Shown here piece by piece: positions 34,671 through 43,068 of a stretch of 64,000 nucleotides of DNA. The stretch's first letter is position 1; the number at the start of each line of letters is the position of its first letter. The notes beneath the pieces are model-generated. The model made no database searches. It was not told the DNA's origin and was given only the letters and a program-made list of their open reading frames with translations. Made by a program: the position numbers and the translations under genes. The DNA is from Diaphorobacter caeni (GTDB taxonomy: Bacteria > Pseudomonadota > Gammaproteobacteria > Burkholderiales > Burkholderiaceae_C), in NCBI RefSeq assembly GCF_015354245.1, contig NZ_JADKYZ010000012.1:88618-152617 (forward strand), in the 5' to 3' direction.

Positions 34671-35921
34671 ATGATGGAAAGCGCCTTCGCCAGAATGAGT
34701 TTTGCGACCTATACATCACCGAGCATTGCCTGCGTGCTCAAGGATGTTCCCGTATTTGACAAGGTTGCTCCCGCACGCACCGTGCCGCCGCAGTCGGACT
34801 TTGTCTCGGCCGAGCAGTTCAGCCAACTGGCCAGCCTGCTGTACGAAGCCGCGATGGACACGGAAGGCTGGCGGCCGTTTCTTGAGCTGCTGCGCAAGCA
34901 GCTCGGCGGCAACTACGCCTCGTTGATCGTGCGCCCTTGCAATGCAGATGACGTGGGGCTGGTCGTGTCCGCCGCCGGTGAGCGCCGCGACGTGCCCACC
35001 GGCAATCCCAAGATCGCGATGAGTCCGTTTCGCGGGCTGGTGACCGACCGCGTGGTGACGGTGAGCGACGTCATGTCCGATTCGGAATGGCGCGCTTCAG
35101 CCTACTACAGCGACTGGTGCAAGGACCTGAACGTCTATCACGTGCTGGCCGCCGACGTTGCCACCAAGGATGGCTGCGTCTACGGCCTGCGCATTGTGCG
35201 GCCCGAAAGCGATGTCAATTTCAGCAAGCAGGAAAAGGAATTCTGCGCGATGGTGCTGCCGCATCTCAAGCGCGCACTGAATCTGCATCTGGCCGTGAAC
35301 CAGGACCGTCAGGTGATCTCGCTTTACAGCCGCGCGATGGCGCAGCTGATGGTGGGCGTGGTCATCCTCGACCAGAACGGCGTGGTGATCGAGTCCAACC
35401 CCGCAGCCACCAGCATCCTCGACATGCAGGATGGCCTGAAGGTGACGGGCGGCATGCTGGAGGCCAATTACGCCAACGACAACCGCAAGCTGCAGCGCCT
35501 GATCCGCGATGCGCTGATGCATACCCAGGTCTCTCGCCTGAGCATGACCGAGGGGATGTCGGTGAGCCGCCAGTCCGGCCAGCTCAACTGGGGCGTGGTG
35601 GTGCAGAGCATTTCGCCCGACGAGTGGACCGAAGGCAAACAGCGACCCAGCGTCGCCGTCTTTGTGCGCGACACCGGCGGCAAGGCCGACCCTCCGGTCA
35701 AGCTCGCGCAGCAGCTGTTCCAGCTGACGCCCGCCGAAACATCGCTCGCGATCCAGCTGGCCAATGGTCTGTCGCTGGAAGAGGCTGCAGAAGCGCTCAA
35801 CATCCGCCGCAACACGGCGCGCGCGCATCTGCGTTCGATTTTCTCCAAGACAGGCGTGCGCCGCCAGACCGAGCTGGTGCGGATTTTCCTCAACAGCGTT
35901 GCGTGGTTGGGGAACAAGTAG
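34671..35921 (+). CDS. tesR: LuxR-family regulator, TesR/TeiR-like
   Basis: Predicted 416-residue transcriptional regulator. The C-terminal LuxR helix-turn-helix reads LTPAETSLAIQLANGLSLEE, then INIRRNTARAHL-like NIRRNTARAHLRSIFSKTGV. The N-terminal 300 residues form a sensor region with a PAS-like stretch near GVVILDQNGVVIESNPAATS. There is no receiver domain. The C. testosteroni regulator TesR/TeiR, also LuxR-type, activates steroid genes and lies at this end of the tesB-tesR cluster; the name given here rests on that synteny. Start taken at the ATG pair 34671/34674. The gene ends before a strong terminator. Confidence 0.78.
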   Translation: MMESAFARMSFATYTSPSIACVLKDVPVFDKVAPARTVPPQSDFVSAEQFSQLASLLYEAAMDTEGWRPFLELLRKQLGGNYASLIVRPCNADDVGLVVSAAGERRDVPTGNPKIAMSPFRGLVTDRVVTVSDVMSDSEWRASAYYSDWCKDLNVYHVLAADVATKDGCVYGLRIVRPESDVNFSKQEKEFCAMVLPHLKRALNLHLAVNQDRQVISLYSRAMAQLMVGVVILDQNGVVIESNPAATSILDMQDGLKVTGGMLEANYANDNRKLQRLIRDALMHTQVSRLSMTEGMSVSRQSGQLNWGVVVQSISPDEWTEGKQRPSVAVFVRDTGGKADPPVKLAQQLFQLTPAETSLAIQLANGLSLEEAAEALNIRRNTARAHLRSIFSKTGVRRQTELVRIFLNSVAWLGNK

Positions 35922-35962
35922 TGAGATGTGAGTGTGAGAGTCCTTTGTTCGTTACTTCATTC

Positions 35963-35990
35963 AAGCCCGGGTCATGCCGGGCTTTTTTTT
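35963..35990 (+). terminator. Rho-independent terminator after the TesR-like gene
   Basis: AAGCCCGG, six-base loop, CCGGGCTT, running into eight T. It closes the steroid cluster. Confidence 0.92.
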
Positions 35991-36002
35991 CGCCTTGATT
36001 TT

Positions 36003-36202
36003 TGCGGGCTTTGATTTTGATGCTGCCCCTTGGCGGTGATCGGTCAATCGCGTTGGGGAGGAGAGATCGGCCATATAGCTTCGATGCGCAGCCTTGCCTT
36101 ACGCTTGTACTGATCTGCGGCTTCGACGTCTCGCGCTATGGCCCATCTCTCCGTTGTGGTGGTTGTTCGCATGCTCGGTGCGCTTTATTGGCCCGCTGCT
36201 GA
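36003..36202 (+). repeat. Dispersed structured intergenic repeat, copy B
   Basis: Between the tesR terminator and panD. Outer arms GGAGAGAT (36060-36067) and ATCTCTCC (36145-36152), then GGCCATA (36069-36075) and TATGGCC (36137-36143), enclosing a core TTGCCTTAC, loop, GTACTGATCTGCG that matches copies A and C. The 3' tail (CCGTTGTGGTGG, TTGGCCCGCTGC) also matches. This copy has diverged most; its 5' small hairpin is not evident. Confidence 0.65.
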
Positions 36203-36240
36203 ATTTCAAACTTCCACGGCAATGCGCGTTCAAATCATTT

Positions 36241-36603
36241 TCAAATCTTCTTGATTTCCTGAATCCGGTTGTTGTCGCCGAGCAGCACCACTTTCGGCTT
36301 CCAGTGATCGACGTGTGCATCATCGATGGGTGCGTAGGTGCAGATGATCAGCAGATCGCCCACATGCGCTTTGCGGGCTGCGGCACCGTTCAATGAAATC
36401 GCGCCGGAGCCGCGCGCGGCCTTGATGATGTAGGTGGAGAAGCGCTCGCCGTTGTTGACGTTGTAGAGCTCGATCTTCTCGAACTCGCGCATGTCGGCGG
36501 CGTCGAGCAGGTCTTCGTCGATCCCGCAGGAGCCTTCGTAGTGCAGATCAGCCTCGGTGACTGTCGCGCGATGGAGCTTGGCGCGCAGCATGACTCTGGT
36601 CAT
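36241..36603 (-). CDS. panD: Aspartate 1-decarboxylase (pro-enzyme)
   Basis: Pyruvoyl enzyme making beta-alanine for pantothenate and CoA. The 120-residue pro-protein has the self-cleavage site G24-S25 (YEGSCGID), the N-terminal LRAKLHRATVTEADL and NGERFSTYIIKAARGSG. Length and motifs are canonical. The ATG at 36603 has AGGAAAA upstream; a longer in-frame start lacks support. It stands alone on the minus strand, divergent from the GMC oxidoreductase, with a region of dyads between them. Confidence 0.96.
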   Translation of the reverse strand: MTRVMLRAKLHRATVTEADLHYEGSCGIDEDLLDAADMREFEKIELYNVNNGERFSTYIIKAARGSGAISLNGAAARKAHVGDLLIICTYAPIDDAHVDHWKPKVVLLGDNNRIQEIKKI

Positions 36604-36668
36604 TGTATTTTCCTGGTTGGTCAAAATGAATCGTGATTTGAATATTTTGAAAAATATGATATTGAAAT

Positions 36669-36688
36669 GAATATCACCGTGGATATTC
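36669..36688. promoter_or_regulatory. Operator-like dyad upstream of panD
   Basis: GAATATC-ACCGTG-GATATTC, a perfect seven-base inverted repeat in the AT-rich segment 65 bases upstream of panD. It has the shape of a regulator binding site. The regulator is unknown. Confidence 0.4.
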
Positions 36689-36760
36689 AAACTCACGCTC
36701 CCGGATTAACGGGCGGGCGAAGTATCTGTTTTTTCTTTTCATCGCTCAACCCCCGAATAA

Positions 36761-36776
36761 GGCATATGCATATGCC
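36761..36776. promoter_or_regulatory. 16-base perfect palindrome between panD and the GMC gene
   Basis: GGCATATGCATATGCC, self-complementary over 16 bases, about 170 bases upstream of the GMC oxidoreductase. A possible operator; no regulator assigned. Confidence 0.4.
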
Positions 36777-36946
36777 GCTTTTCATCGTTGGCGGCTTCTT
36801 CGCGTTGCAGTGAAATTGTCGCGAAGGGGACCGTGCACCGTCCATTTGGAGTATGTCGCCACGTCGCTTCGCGGCAAGACTGAACGGCATCCCTTCCATG
36901 TTCAGGTGGGGTCGTGACATACAGAACGACGGAGACAACGGAGCCC

Positions 36947-38626
36947 ATGGACACTCCTTTTGACTACATCATCGTAGGCGCGGGATCGGCGGGCGGCACG
37001 CTGGCTGCACGCCTGAGTGAAGACGCGCGCAACCGCGTGCTGCTGCTGGAGGGCGGAGGAACGCACAAGGACTTGCTGGTCGACATGCCCTCGGGCTGGG
37101 GGCAGATGATCTACAACCCCAAATACTCATGGGGTCACAGGACGGAACCCGAGCGCTGGGCGGGCGGGCGCGCAATCTCGCTGCCGCGCGGCAAGCGGCT
37201 TGGCGGTTCGTCGTCGATCAACGGCATGATCTATGTGCGCGGAGACCGCGCGGATTTCGACAGCTGGGCGGCGCTCGGCGCCAAGGGCTGGAGCTACGCG
37301 GAGCTGCTGCCGTACTTCGTGCGCACCGAAAACCAGCTCAGCGATCAGCCAGCGTTTCAAAGCGCGTCGCTGCATGGCCGGGGAGGGCCGCTGACCGCCG
37401 CCGACGTGCCCGATCCGCAGCCGGTGACGCAGGCCATGGTGCGCGCGGCCATCGAGGCCGGGTTGCCCGCCTGCGCCGATTTCAACAACGGACATCCCGA
37501 CGGAGCAGGCATCTTCCAGACCAACGTGAAGAATGGCCGCCGCTCGTCCATTGCCCGCAATGCCATCGAGCCCGCAATGGCCCGCAGGAATCTCGAGGTG
37601 CGCATGCAGGTGCTGGTCACCCGCATCCTCATCGAGAACGGCCGCGCCGTGGGCGTTGCCTGGCGCGACGACCGGGGCGGCGTGCACGAGGCCCGGGTGA
37701 ACAAGGAAGTGCTTCTTTGCGCGGGCGCGCTGCAGTCGCCGCAGTTGCTGATGCTCTCGGGCATTGGGCCGGCGGAGCATTTGCGCGAGATGGGGATCGA
37801 GGTGCTGGTCGATCTGCCAGGCATTGGCGCGAATCTGCAGGACCATGCCATCGTGCCCATGTCCTGGCGCATGAAGCCCGGAACGCCGAGCTTCAACAAG
37901 TCGCTGCGAGGCATCGGCATTGCGGCGTCGGTGGCCAAGTATCTGGTCACGCGTACTGGCGCGATGGCCATGCCGGGATCGGAGTTCGCGGCGTGGTGCA
38001 GCAGCGATCCAGGCCTTCCGTACAACGACATCCAGATCCACGGCCTGCCGGTGACGGGCGATATCGAAGCCTTCATGCGCGACGGCAAAACCTACCGCAC
38101 AGAGGCCTTCCCCGGCATGACGATGGCGCCATATCAGGTGCGCCCGTACTCACGCGGCGAACTCAAGCTGCGCAGTAGGCGGCCCGAAGACATGGCCAGC
38201 GTGCGCATGAACTACCTGCACGATGAGCGCGACCGCAAGGCCTTGCTTCACGGCATTCGCGTGGCGATGAAGATCGCGCAGCAGCCCGCGCTGGCCGCGT
38301 TGATCGAGGAACAGACCCGTCCCAAGGCCAACGTGCGGAGCGACGACGAACTGCTCGACTGGCTGGGCATGTATCTCGGCTCCGGCCACCACGCGAGCGG
38401 CACCTGCCGCATGGGCGATGCAAGCGATCCGCTGGCCGTCGTCACGCCCGATCTCAAGCTGCGCGGCGTCGAGGGCCTGCGGGTGATCGACGCGTCGGTC
38501 ATGCCGCATCTGGTCTCGGGCAACACCAACGCGTCGACCGTGGTGATTGGTGACAAGGGCGCGGACCTGGTGCTCGGAAAACCGGCGCTCGCAGCCATCG
38601 ACACCCCGCAGACCGCAGCGGCCTGA
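36947..38626 (+). CDS. GMC-family FAD oxidoreductase (choline-dehydrogenase-like)
   Basis: Predicted 559-residue flavoenzyme oxidising an alcohol. FAD dinucleotide loop VGAGSAGGTLAARLSED at residues 10-26, LPRGKRLGGSSSINGM near residue 85, and the active-site end LGSGHHASGTCRMG followed by VSGNTNAST. Substrates of the family include choline, polyethylene glycol, sugars and sterols; the neighbouring steroid genes make a hydroxysteroid conceivable but unproven. GGAGACAACGGAG precedes the ATG at 36947. It leads an operon with an MFS transporter and an EthD-type protein. Confidence 0.9.
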   Translation: MDTPFDYIIVGAGSAGGTLAARLSEDARNRVLLLEGGGTHKDLLVDMPSGWGQMIYNPKYSWGHRTEPERWAGGRAISLPRGKRLGGSSSINGMIYVRGDRADFDSWAALGAKGWSYAELLPYFVRTENQLSDQPAFQSASLHGRGGPLTAADVPDPQPVTQAMVRAAIEAGLPACADFNNGHPDGAGIFQTNVKNGRRSSIARNAIEPAMARRNLEVRMQVLVTRILIENGRAVGVAWRDDRGGVHEARVNKEVLLCAGALQSPQLLMLSGIGPAEHLREMGIEVLVDLPGIGANLQDHAIVPMSWRMKPGTPSFNKSLRGIGIAASVAKYLVTRTGAMAMPGSEFAAWCSSDPGLPYNDIQIHGLPVTGDIEAFMRDGKTYRTEAFPGMTMAPYQVRPYSRGELKLRSRRPEDMASVRMNYLHDERDRKALLHGIRVAMKIAQQPALAALIEEQTRPKANVRSDDELLDWLGMYLGSGHHASGTCRMGDASDPLAVVTPDLKLRGVEGLRVIDASVMPHLVSGNTNASTVVIGDKGADLVLGKPALAAIDTPQTAAA

Positions 38627-38665
38627 ACCCCAACATTGCAAGCAACGACAACAAGAACAGATCCC

Positions 38666-39964
38666 ATGAGTCAGACGACAGATTCCAAACGCTCCCGACG
38701 CTACATGCTGGTGCTCCTCACGGCACTTTCCGCCGTGACCTTCATGGACCGCCAGATCCTCGCCGTGCTGCTGCAGCCGATCAAGCAGGAGTTCGGCTTT
38801 TCCGACCTGCAGATCGGGCTGATCACCGGCTTGGGCTTTGCGATCACCTTCGGGCTGCTCGGCATTCCCATGGGTCGGCTCGCCGACCGCGCCGAGCGCC
38901 GCAGCCTCGTGGCATGGTGCCGTGGCTTGGGCGGCGCCATCGCGGCGCTGGGCGCTCTCGCCAGCGGATCGAGCGGGCTCACCGCCTCGCGGGGCGGCGC
39001 TGCGCTGGGCGATGCGGGCGGCGGCGCGGCCTCCATGTCGATGCTGGCCGACCTGTACGCGCCGCACGAGCGTTCGCGCGTGATGAGCATCTTCGGCATG
39101 GGCGGCAGCGCGGGCGCAATGCTGGCGCTGCTGGCCGGGCCGGTGCTGGCCGAGCTCTGGGGTTGGCGGGTGACGATGGCGGTGGTGGGGCTCGCCAGCG
39201 TGGTGCTCGCCTGCGTGCTGCGCTGGACGGTGGAGGAGCCGCAGCGCCATGCAGCCGGGCAGGGGGACAAAGCGGCGTCTGCGGCCGATGCCGCGTCGCG
39301 GAAGAAGACGCCCGCCGTGCTGCTGATCTGGCGCGAGCCGGTCACGCGGTGGCTCATCATCGGCGCGGCCTGTGCGCTGTTCGCCAACCTGTCGTTCGGC
39401 GCATGGAACACGGCGCTGCTCGCGCGACGCTTCGATCTGTCGCTGCGCGATGCAGGTTGGATCTCGGCGGGTGCGGCACTGTTCGCCGTGACGGGAGCCC
39501 TGATCTCCGGCTGGCTCACCGACCGCATGGCCCAACGCGACCAGCGCTGGCAGATCGGGGTTCCGGTCGTGGCGCTGTCCATTTCCACCGTATTCGGGCT
39601 CGGCTACTTGCTCACCGGCACGCACCAGTTTGCGTTGAGCATGGTGCTGCTGATGGGGTATGCGCTGCTTTCGCCGTGGTGGGCCGCTCCCACTTATGCC
39701 GCTCTGAGCCTCGTCGTTCCCTCGTCTCGCAGAGCCACGGCCAGCGCCATGGTGCTGATGTCCGGCGCACTGCTTGGCAACGGCCTCGGCCCCATCGTCG
39801 CGGGCCTGCTCAGCGATTTCTACAACGGCATCCGCCCGGGTGACGGCCTGCGTCTGGCGCTGCTCACCATGGGTTGCTTCATGCTGCCCAGCGTGCTCGC
39901 CTTCTCCCGCGCGATGGCACATTACCCACGGGCCTACCGGTTGGCCCACGCCCCGGCGGTTTGA
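38666..39964 (+). CDS. Major facilitator superfamily transporter
   Basis: Predicted 432-residue, 12-helix MFS permease. Loop motif GRLADRAERR between helices 2 and 3 and its counterpart SGWLTDRMAQRDQR between helices 8 and 9. The start SAVTFMDRQILAVLLQPIKQ, with aspartate-arginine in helix 1, is typical of the organic-acid/aromatic-acid group that also includes the paralogue at 43069-44415. It is 39 bases after the GMC gene and 19 before the EthD gene, so uptake and oxidation of one compound is likely. Confidence 0.88.
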   Translation: MSQTTDSKRSRRYMLVLLTALSAVTFMDRQILAVLLQPIKQEFGFSDLQIGLITGLGFAITFGLLGIPMGRLADRAERRSLVAWCRGLGGAIAALGALASGSSGLTASRGGAALGDAGGGAASMSMLADLYAPHERSRVMSIFGMGGSAGAMLALLAGPVLAELWGWRVTMAVVGLASVVLACVLRWTVEEPQRHAAGQGDKAASAADAASRKKTPAVLLIWREPVTRWLIIGAACALFANLSFGAWNTALLARRFDLSLRDAGWISAGAALFAVTGALISGWLTDRMAQRDQRWQIGVPVVALSISTVFGLGYLLTGTHQFALSMVLLMGYALLSPWWAAPTYAALSLVVPSSRRATASAMVLMSGALLGNGLGPIVAGLLSDFYNGIRPGDGLRLALLTMGCFMLPSVLAFSRAMAHYPRAYRLAHAPAV

Positions 39965-39983
39965 ATCGACTGGTGAACAAGAC

Positions 39984-40667
39984 ATGAAAAATGCCGTCTG
40001 GAAAATGATCTACCTCGCGCGCCGCAACCCCACGCTCGCGCCCGAACAATTCCCCGAAGCCTGGCGCTCGCACTCGGCCCTCGGCAAGCAGTGCAGGAAC
40101 GTAGGCCAACGCGTCAAGGCGGTAGCCCAATGCGCGCGCGTGCTGGATGACGCGCTGCCTGCCACCCTCAGCCGCGACTACGACGGAGTGAACCTCATGG
40201 TCCTGGCCGACCGCAACTCCGGCGACGCCATCTGGAGCGATCCCGAAACCCTGAGCATCATGCGCCCCGACGAACCGCGCGTCTTCGCCGACTATGTGCG
40301 CAACTTCTCTATGCTCTGCGAGCAGCATGTGCTGCGGGGCAGTGCGGATGAAGCGGTCCACCCACAGCGCGATGCGATGATCCTCATCGGCTTCCTGCAG
40401 CGCGAAGCTACGTTCTCCAAAGCCCGATCAGCCCCCACCAGCCTGCCTGCAGCATGGATCACAGGCGGCCTCAATGCAGCACAGCGCATAGTCTGCAACA
40501 CCCTCGACGCCGCCGCGCCCGAGGGCTATGGATATGGATATATCGTGGAGTGGTGGTTCGATACCGTCCAAGCAGCGAAAGAGGCTGCCCAGTCGCTGAG
40601 CGACGCGAAGCAGGCCTCCGGCGACAGCGTTTTCATGCTCACGCAAGTAACGCACAGCCGCCCCTGA
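39984..40667 (+). CDS. EthD-domain protein
   Basis: Predicted 227-residue protein. The N-terminal part (MIYLARRNPTLAPEQFPEAW, RSHSALGK) is the EthD dimeric alpha-beta-barrel signature, and a second similar half follows. EthD-type proteins occur in degradative operons and often lack an assigned reaction. Here it closes the GMC-MFS operon. Directly downstream lies repeat copy C rather than a simple terminator for this strand. Confidence 0.7.
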   Translation: MKNAVWKMIYLARRNPTLAPEQFPEAWRSHSALGKQCRNVGQRVKAVAQCARVLDDALPATLSRDYDGVNLMVLADRNSGDAIWSDPETLSIMRPDEPRVFADYVRNFSMLCEQHVLRGSADEAVHPQRDAMILIGFLQREATFSKARSAPTSLPAAWITGGLNAAQRIVCNTLDAAAPEGYGYGYIVEWWFDTVQAAKEAAQSLSDAKQASGDSVFMLTQVTHSRP

Positions 40668-40683
40668 AAAAAACGCGCCCCCG

Positions 40684-40871
40684 CTTCAGGCAGCGGGCCA
40701 ACGAAACGAGCAGAGCCGCCGATCAATCCCCCCAACGGCAAGACGGGCCCTCAGGCTAGGCGTCTCACGCGCAGACAGTACTCTTGTACGGCAAGCGTGA
40801 GGAACGACGCATGAGGGCCCGTATTGCCGCCCCCAAACGAATGACCCATCGAAGCCGAAAGGCTTCGTGAG
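40684..40871 (-). repeat. Dispersed structured intergenic repeat, copy C (inverted)
   Basis: Reads on the minus strand like copy A. Hairpin CGAAGCC-TTTC-GGCTTCG at the right end, then a long hairpin with perfect 11-base arms ACGGGCCCTCA (40744-40754) and TGAGGGCCCGT (40813-40823) around TTGCCGTAC, a four-base loop and GTACTGTCTGCG. The arms differ from copy A at four positions, each compensated on the other arm. Lies between convergent genes. Confidence 0.75.
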
Positions 40872-40876
40872 CAAAA

Positions 40877-40912
40877 GAAAAAAAGCCCGCAGAACAAAAG
40901 TCCCACGGGCTT
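40877..40912 (-). terminator. Rho-independent terminator after the Rieske oxygenase gene
   Basis: On the minus strand AAGCCCG, long loop, CGGGCTT, then a run of T (complement of the A run 40877-40884), 28 bases after the Rieske stop codon. Confidence 0.85.
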
Positions 40913-40939
40913 CAAACCTTGGATATCCAAAAGAAAAAA

Positions 40940-42049
40940 TCAGGCAGGAGCGGCTTCAGGCTCCTGGGTGTAGGCAACCATGCCCTTGGGGATGTACTTG
41001 CCTTCGCACTGCTCCAGATACTCCTGCGCCTTGGCGCGCGGATTGTAGAACTGCTTGTACCAGATGCGCGCCTTGAGAAACGGACCATCGCTCGGGATGA
41101 AGAGCGGGTTCAGGCAAGGCGCCTTCTGGTTCCACACCTCGAAGTCCTGCGCGAACGCGAGCAGGCTGGCTTCCTGGAACTGGCGTGCCGCGACCAGATC
41201 GGCTGGTCCGGGCTTGCCGCCGTGGGCGGTGCGCACGAGCAGGTTGTGCCAGACTTTGATCTTGCCGTCCTCGATGGGGGTGTGCATGATCATCATGAAC
41301 GAGTTGAACATGCCTGTCACGCGCGAGACCAGAATGGCCGGGCCGTGGTACCAGGTGTCGGTATGCAGCATGTCGCTCGCGCCGCCTTCACCGACCAGCG
41401 TGCGGTGGCCGCCGCACTGGCGCTGGATGGCGTTCGTGCCCTTGAATTCGTTCTCGAAGCGCTCGACCGTGGAGCCATGGATGGGACTCAGGTGGCCGTA
41501 GTCGGCGATGTTGTCGACGACCTCCTGCGGGTGCTGGTTCAGCTCGCCGAGGTAGTCCCACGTGCCGTTGACGACGTTCTCGTCATCCCAGTCCGCGAAG
41601 TGGGGCAGTGGATAGTCGGGTTCGCCGCCTTCGGGATCGAACCAGACCCAGACCGCGCCGTAGCGTTCTTCGACCTTCCACGTCTTGACTGCGGCAGCCG
41701 CAGGGATCGGGCCGTCGTGATAGGGGATGTCGTCGCACTTGCCGTCCGCACCGAAGCGCCAGCCGTGATAAGGGCAGCGGATGCCGTCGCCTTCCACGTT
41801 GCTGCCGCCGCCGTCGAGCACCACGTAGCTGGTGGTGTTGCGCGCGGCCAGATGGGTCTTCATGTGCGGGCAGTAGGCGTCCAGCAGGATGACCTTGCCG
41901 GATTCGCGGCCGCGATACAGCGCGAAGTCCTGACCGAAAAAGCGCACAGCCACGGGCTTGTGGGTGTTGAGCGATTCGGCGTCGGAAATCATGAACCAGC
42001 CGCGTGGATAGGTGTATTCACCGAGGCGGTAGTCTTTGGTGGTTGCCAT
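40940..42049 (-). CDS. KshA-like Rieske non-haem iron oxygenase alpha subunit
   Basis: Predicted 369-residue oxygenase. Rieske cluster ligands lie in CPHMKTHL and CPYHGWRFG, with 29 residues between the first histidine and the second cysteine, against about 16 in actinobacterial KshA. The catalytic iron site is around DNIADYGHLSPIHGS. The domain layout and length fit 3-ketosteroid 9-alpha-hydroxylase or a related steroid hydroxylase. No reductase (KshB) gene is in the window. GGAGACAG precedes the ATG at 42049. Co-oriented with an SDR and an MFS gene upstream. Confidence 0.84.
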   Translation of the reverse strand: MATTKDYRLGEYTYPRGWFMISDAESLNTHKPVAVRFFGQDFALYRGRESGKVILLDAYCPHMKTHLAARNTTSYVVLDGGGSNVEGDGIRCPYHGWRFGADGKCDDIPYHDGPIPAAAAVKTWKVEERYGAVWVWFDPEGGEPDYPLPHFADWDDENVVNGTWDYLGELNQHPQEVVDNIADYGHLSPIHGSTVERFENEFKGTNAIQRQCGGHRTLVGEGGASDMLHTDTWYHGPAILVSRVTGMFNSFMMIMHTPIEDGKIKVWHNLLVRTAHGGKPGPADLVAARQFQEASLLAFAQDFEVWNQKAPCLNPLFIPSDGPFLKARIWYKQFYNPRAKAQEYLEQCEGKYIPKGMVAYTQEPEAAPA

Positions 42050-42162
42050 GGATGGCTGTCTCCGTATTGGTTGTGGGTAAGTGATATTGAGCGACGCCCT
42101 ATGGCTTCGCATACTCTGTTTGGACGAGATGCCGGGCGCGCGATTGATCTATCGCAAATGGC

Positions 42163-43011
42163 TTATGCGCCTACGTTTTCGGCGACTTCCACGCGCTCCT
42201 TGTAGAGCGGCTGCAGGTCGATCATGGCGGGCGATTTGGCGAGCGGCGGGGCTTCGGCGGACGTTGCCAGCCAGAACAAGGTGGCCGCAATCTGTTCGGG
42301 CGTGGATGCTCCGTAGCGCTGGGCAAGCAGGCCGTCGTCGCCCAAGGTGGCCTTTACCGCCTCGGTCGATACCACGCCTGGATTCACGCTGAACGCGCAG
42401 ATGCCGCGCTTCTTGTATTCGGTGTTGATGCAGCCCGCAAGGCGTGCGATAGCGGCCTTTGACGCGCCATACGCAAACCCCCATCCACCCTGGTCGGCGG
42501 GCACGGGCGGGTTGAACTGGCCTGCTGCCGAGCACAGGTTGATGATGCGGCCGGACCCCTGCGCCAACATGCCCGGCAACAGCCGCTGGGCGAGTTGGAG
42601 CGGCGCGTAAACATTGCCCTGCATGGTGCGCGCAAGTGCGTCGAGGTGGAGATCGGGCAGCAGGGCGTTGACCTCTCGGCCCTGATAGACGGCGTTGTTG
42701 ATCAGCAGATCGACGCGGCCGCAGTGCGCGAGCACGGCGTCGGTCGCGCGGTCGAGCGACGCGCGGTCCATCAGGTCCATCGCGTGGGGGAAGACCTCGC
42801 CACCCGCCTCGCGGATCTGCGCGGCGGTGGATTCAAGGCTGCCGGACAACAGCGAACCATCTAGGTTGCGCAACTGGTGTGCGAGCTGCGTGCCTTCGGT
42901 CAGCGTGCGTGCGGTGATCGCCACGCGCCAGCCCTGGCGCGCGAAATGGATGGCGGTGGCGGCGCCGATGCCTCGGCTTGCGCCGGTGATGAATAGAACG
43001 GGGGCGGTCAT
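42163..43011 (-). CDS. Short-chain dehydrogenase/reductase
   Basis: Predicted 282-residue SDR. Cofactor loop TGASRGIGAATAIHFARQGW at residues 10-29, LINNAVYQG, and YGASKAAIARL holding the Tyr-x3-Lys pair. VNPGVVSTEAVKA follows. Insertions around residues 45-60 (NLDGSLLSGSLE) make it slightly longer than usual. The substrate is likely a hydroxysteroid or hydroxyacyl intermediate given the Rieske oxygenase next to it. It lies between the MFS gene and the Rieske gene, all on the minus strand. Confidence 0.85.
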   Translation of the reverse strand: MTAPVLFITGASRGIGAATAIHFARQGWRVAITARTLTEGTQLAHQLRNLDGSLLSGSLESTAAQIREAGGEVFPHAMDLMDRASLDRATDAVLAHCGRVDLLINNAVYQGREVNALLPDLHLDALARTMQGNVYAPLQLAQRLLPGMLAQGSGRIINLCSAAGQFNPPVPADQGGWGFAYGASKAAIARLAGCINTEYKKRGICAFSVNPGVVSTEAVKATLGDDGLLAQRYGASTPEQIAATLFWLATSAEAPPLAKSPAMIDLQPLYKERVEVAENVGA

Positions 43012-43068
43012 GTCGCGGACTCTTTGTTTGTTGTTTGTTGAGTGCTGAGCAGATGGCGAGGCGATGGC

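Noticed and set aside
36693..36954. Short minus-strand frames upstream of panD
   Set aside because: They overlap the dyads and the GMC promoter region and look random.
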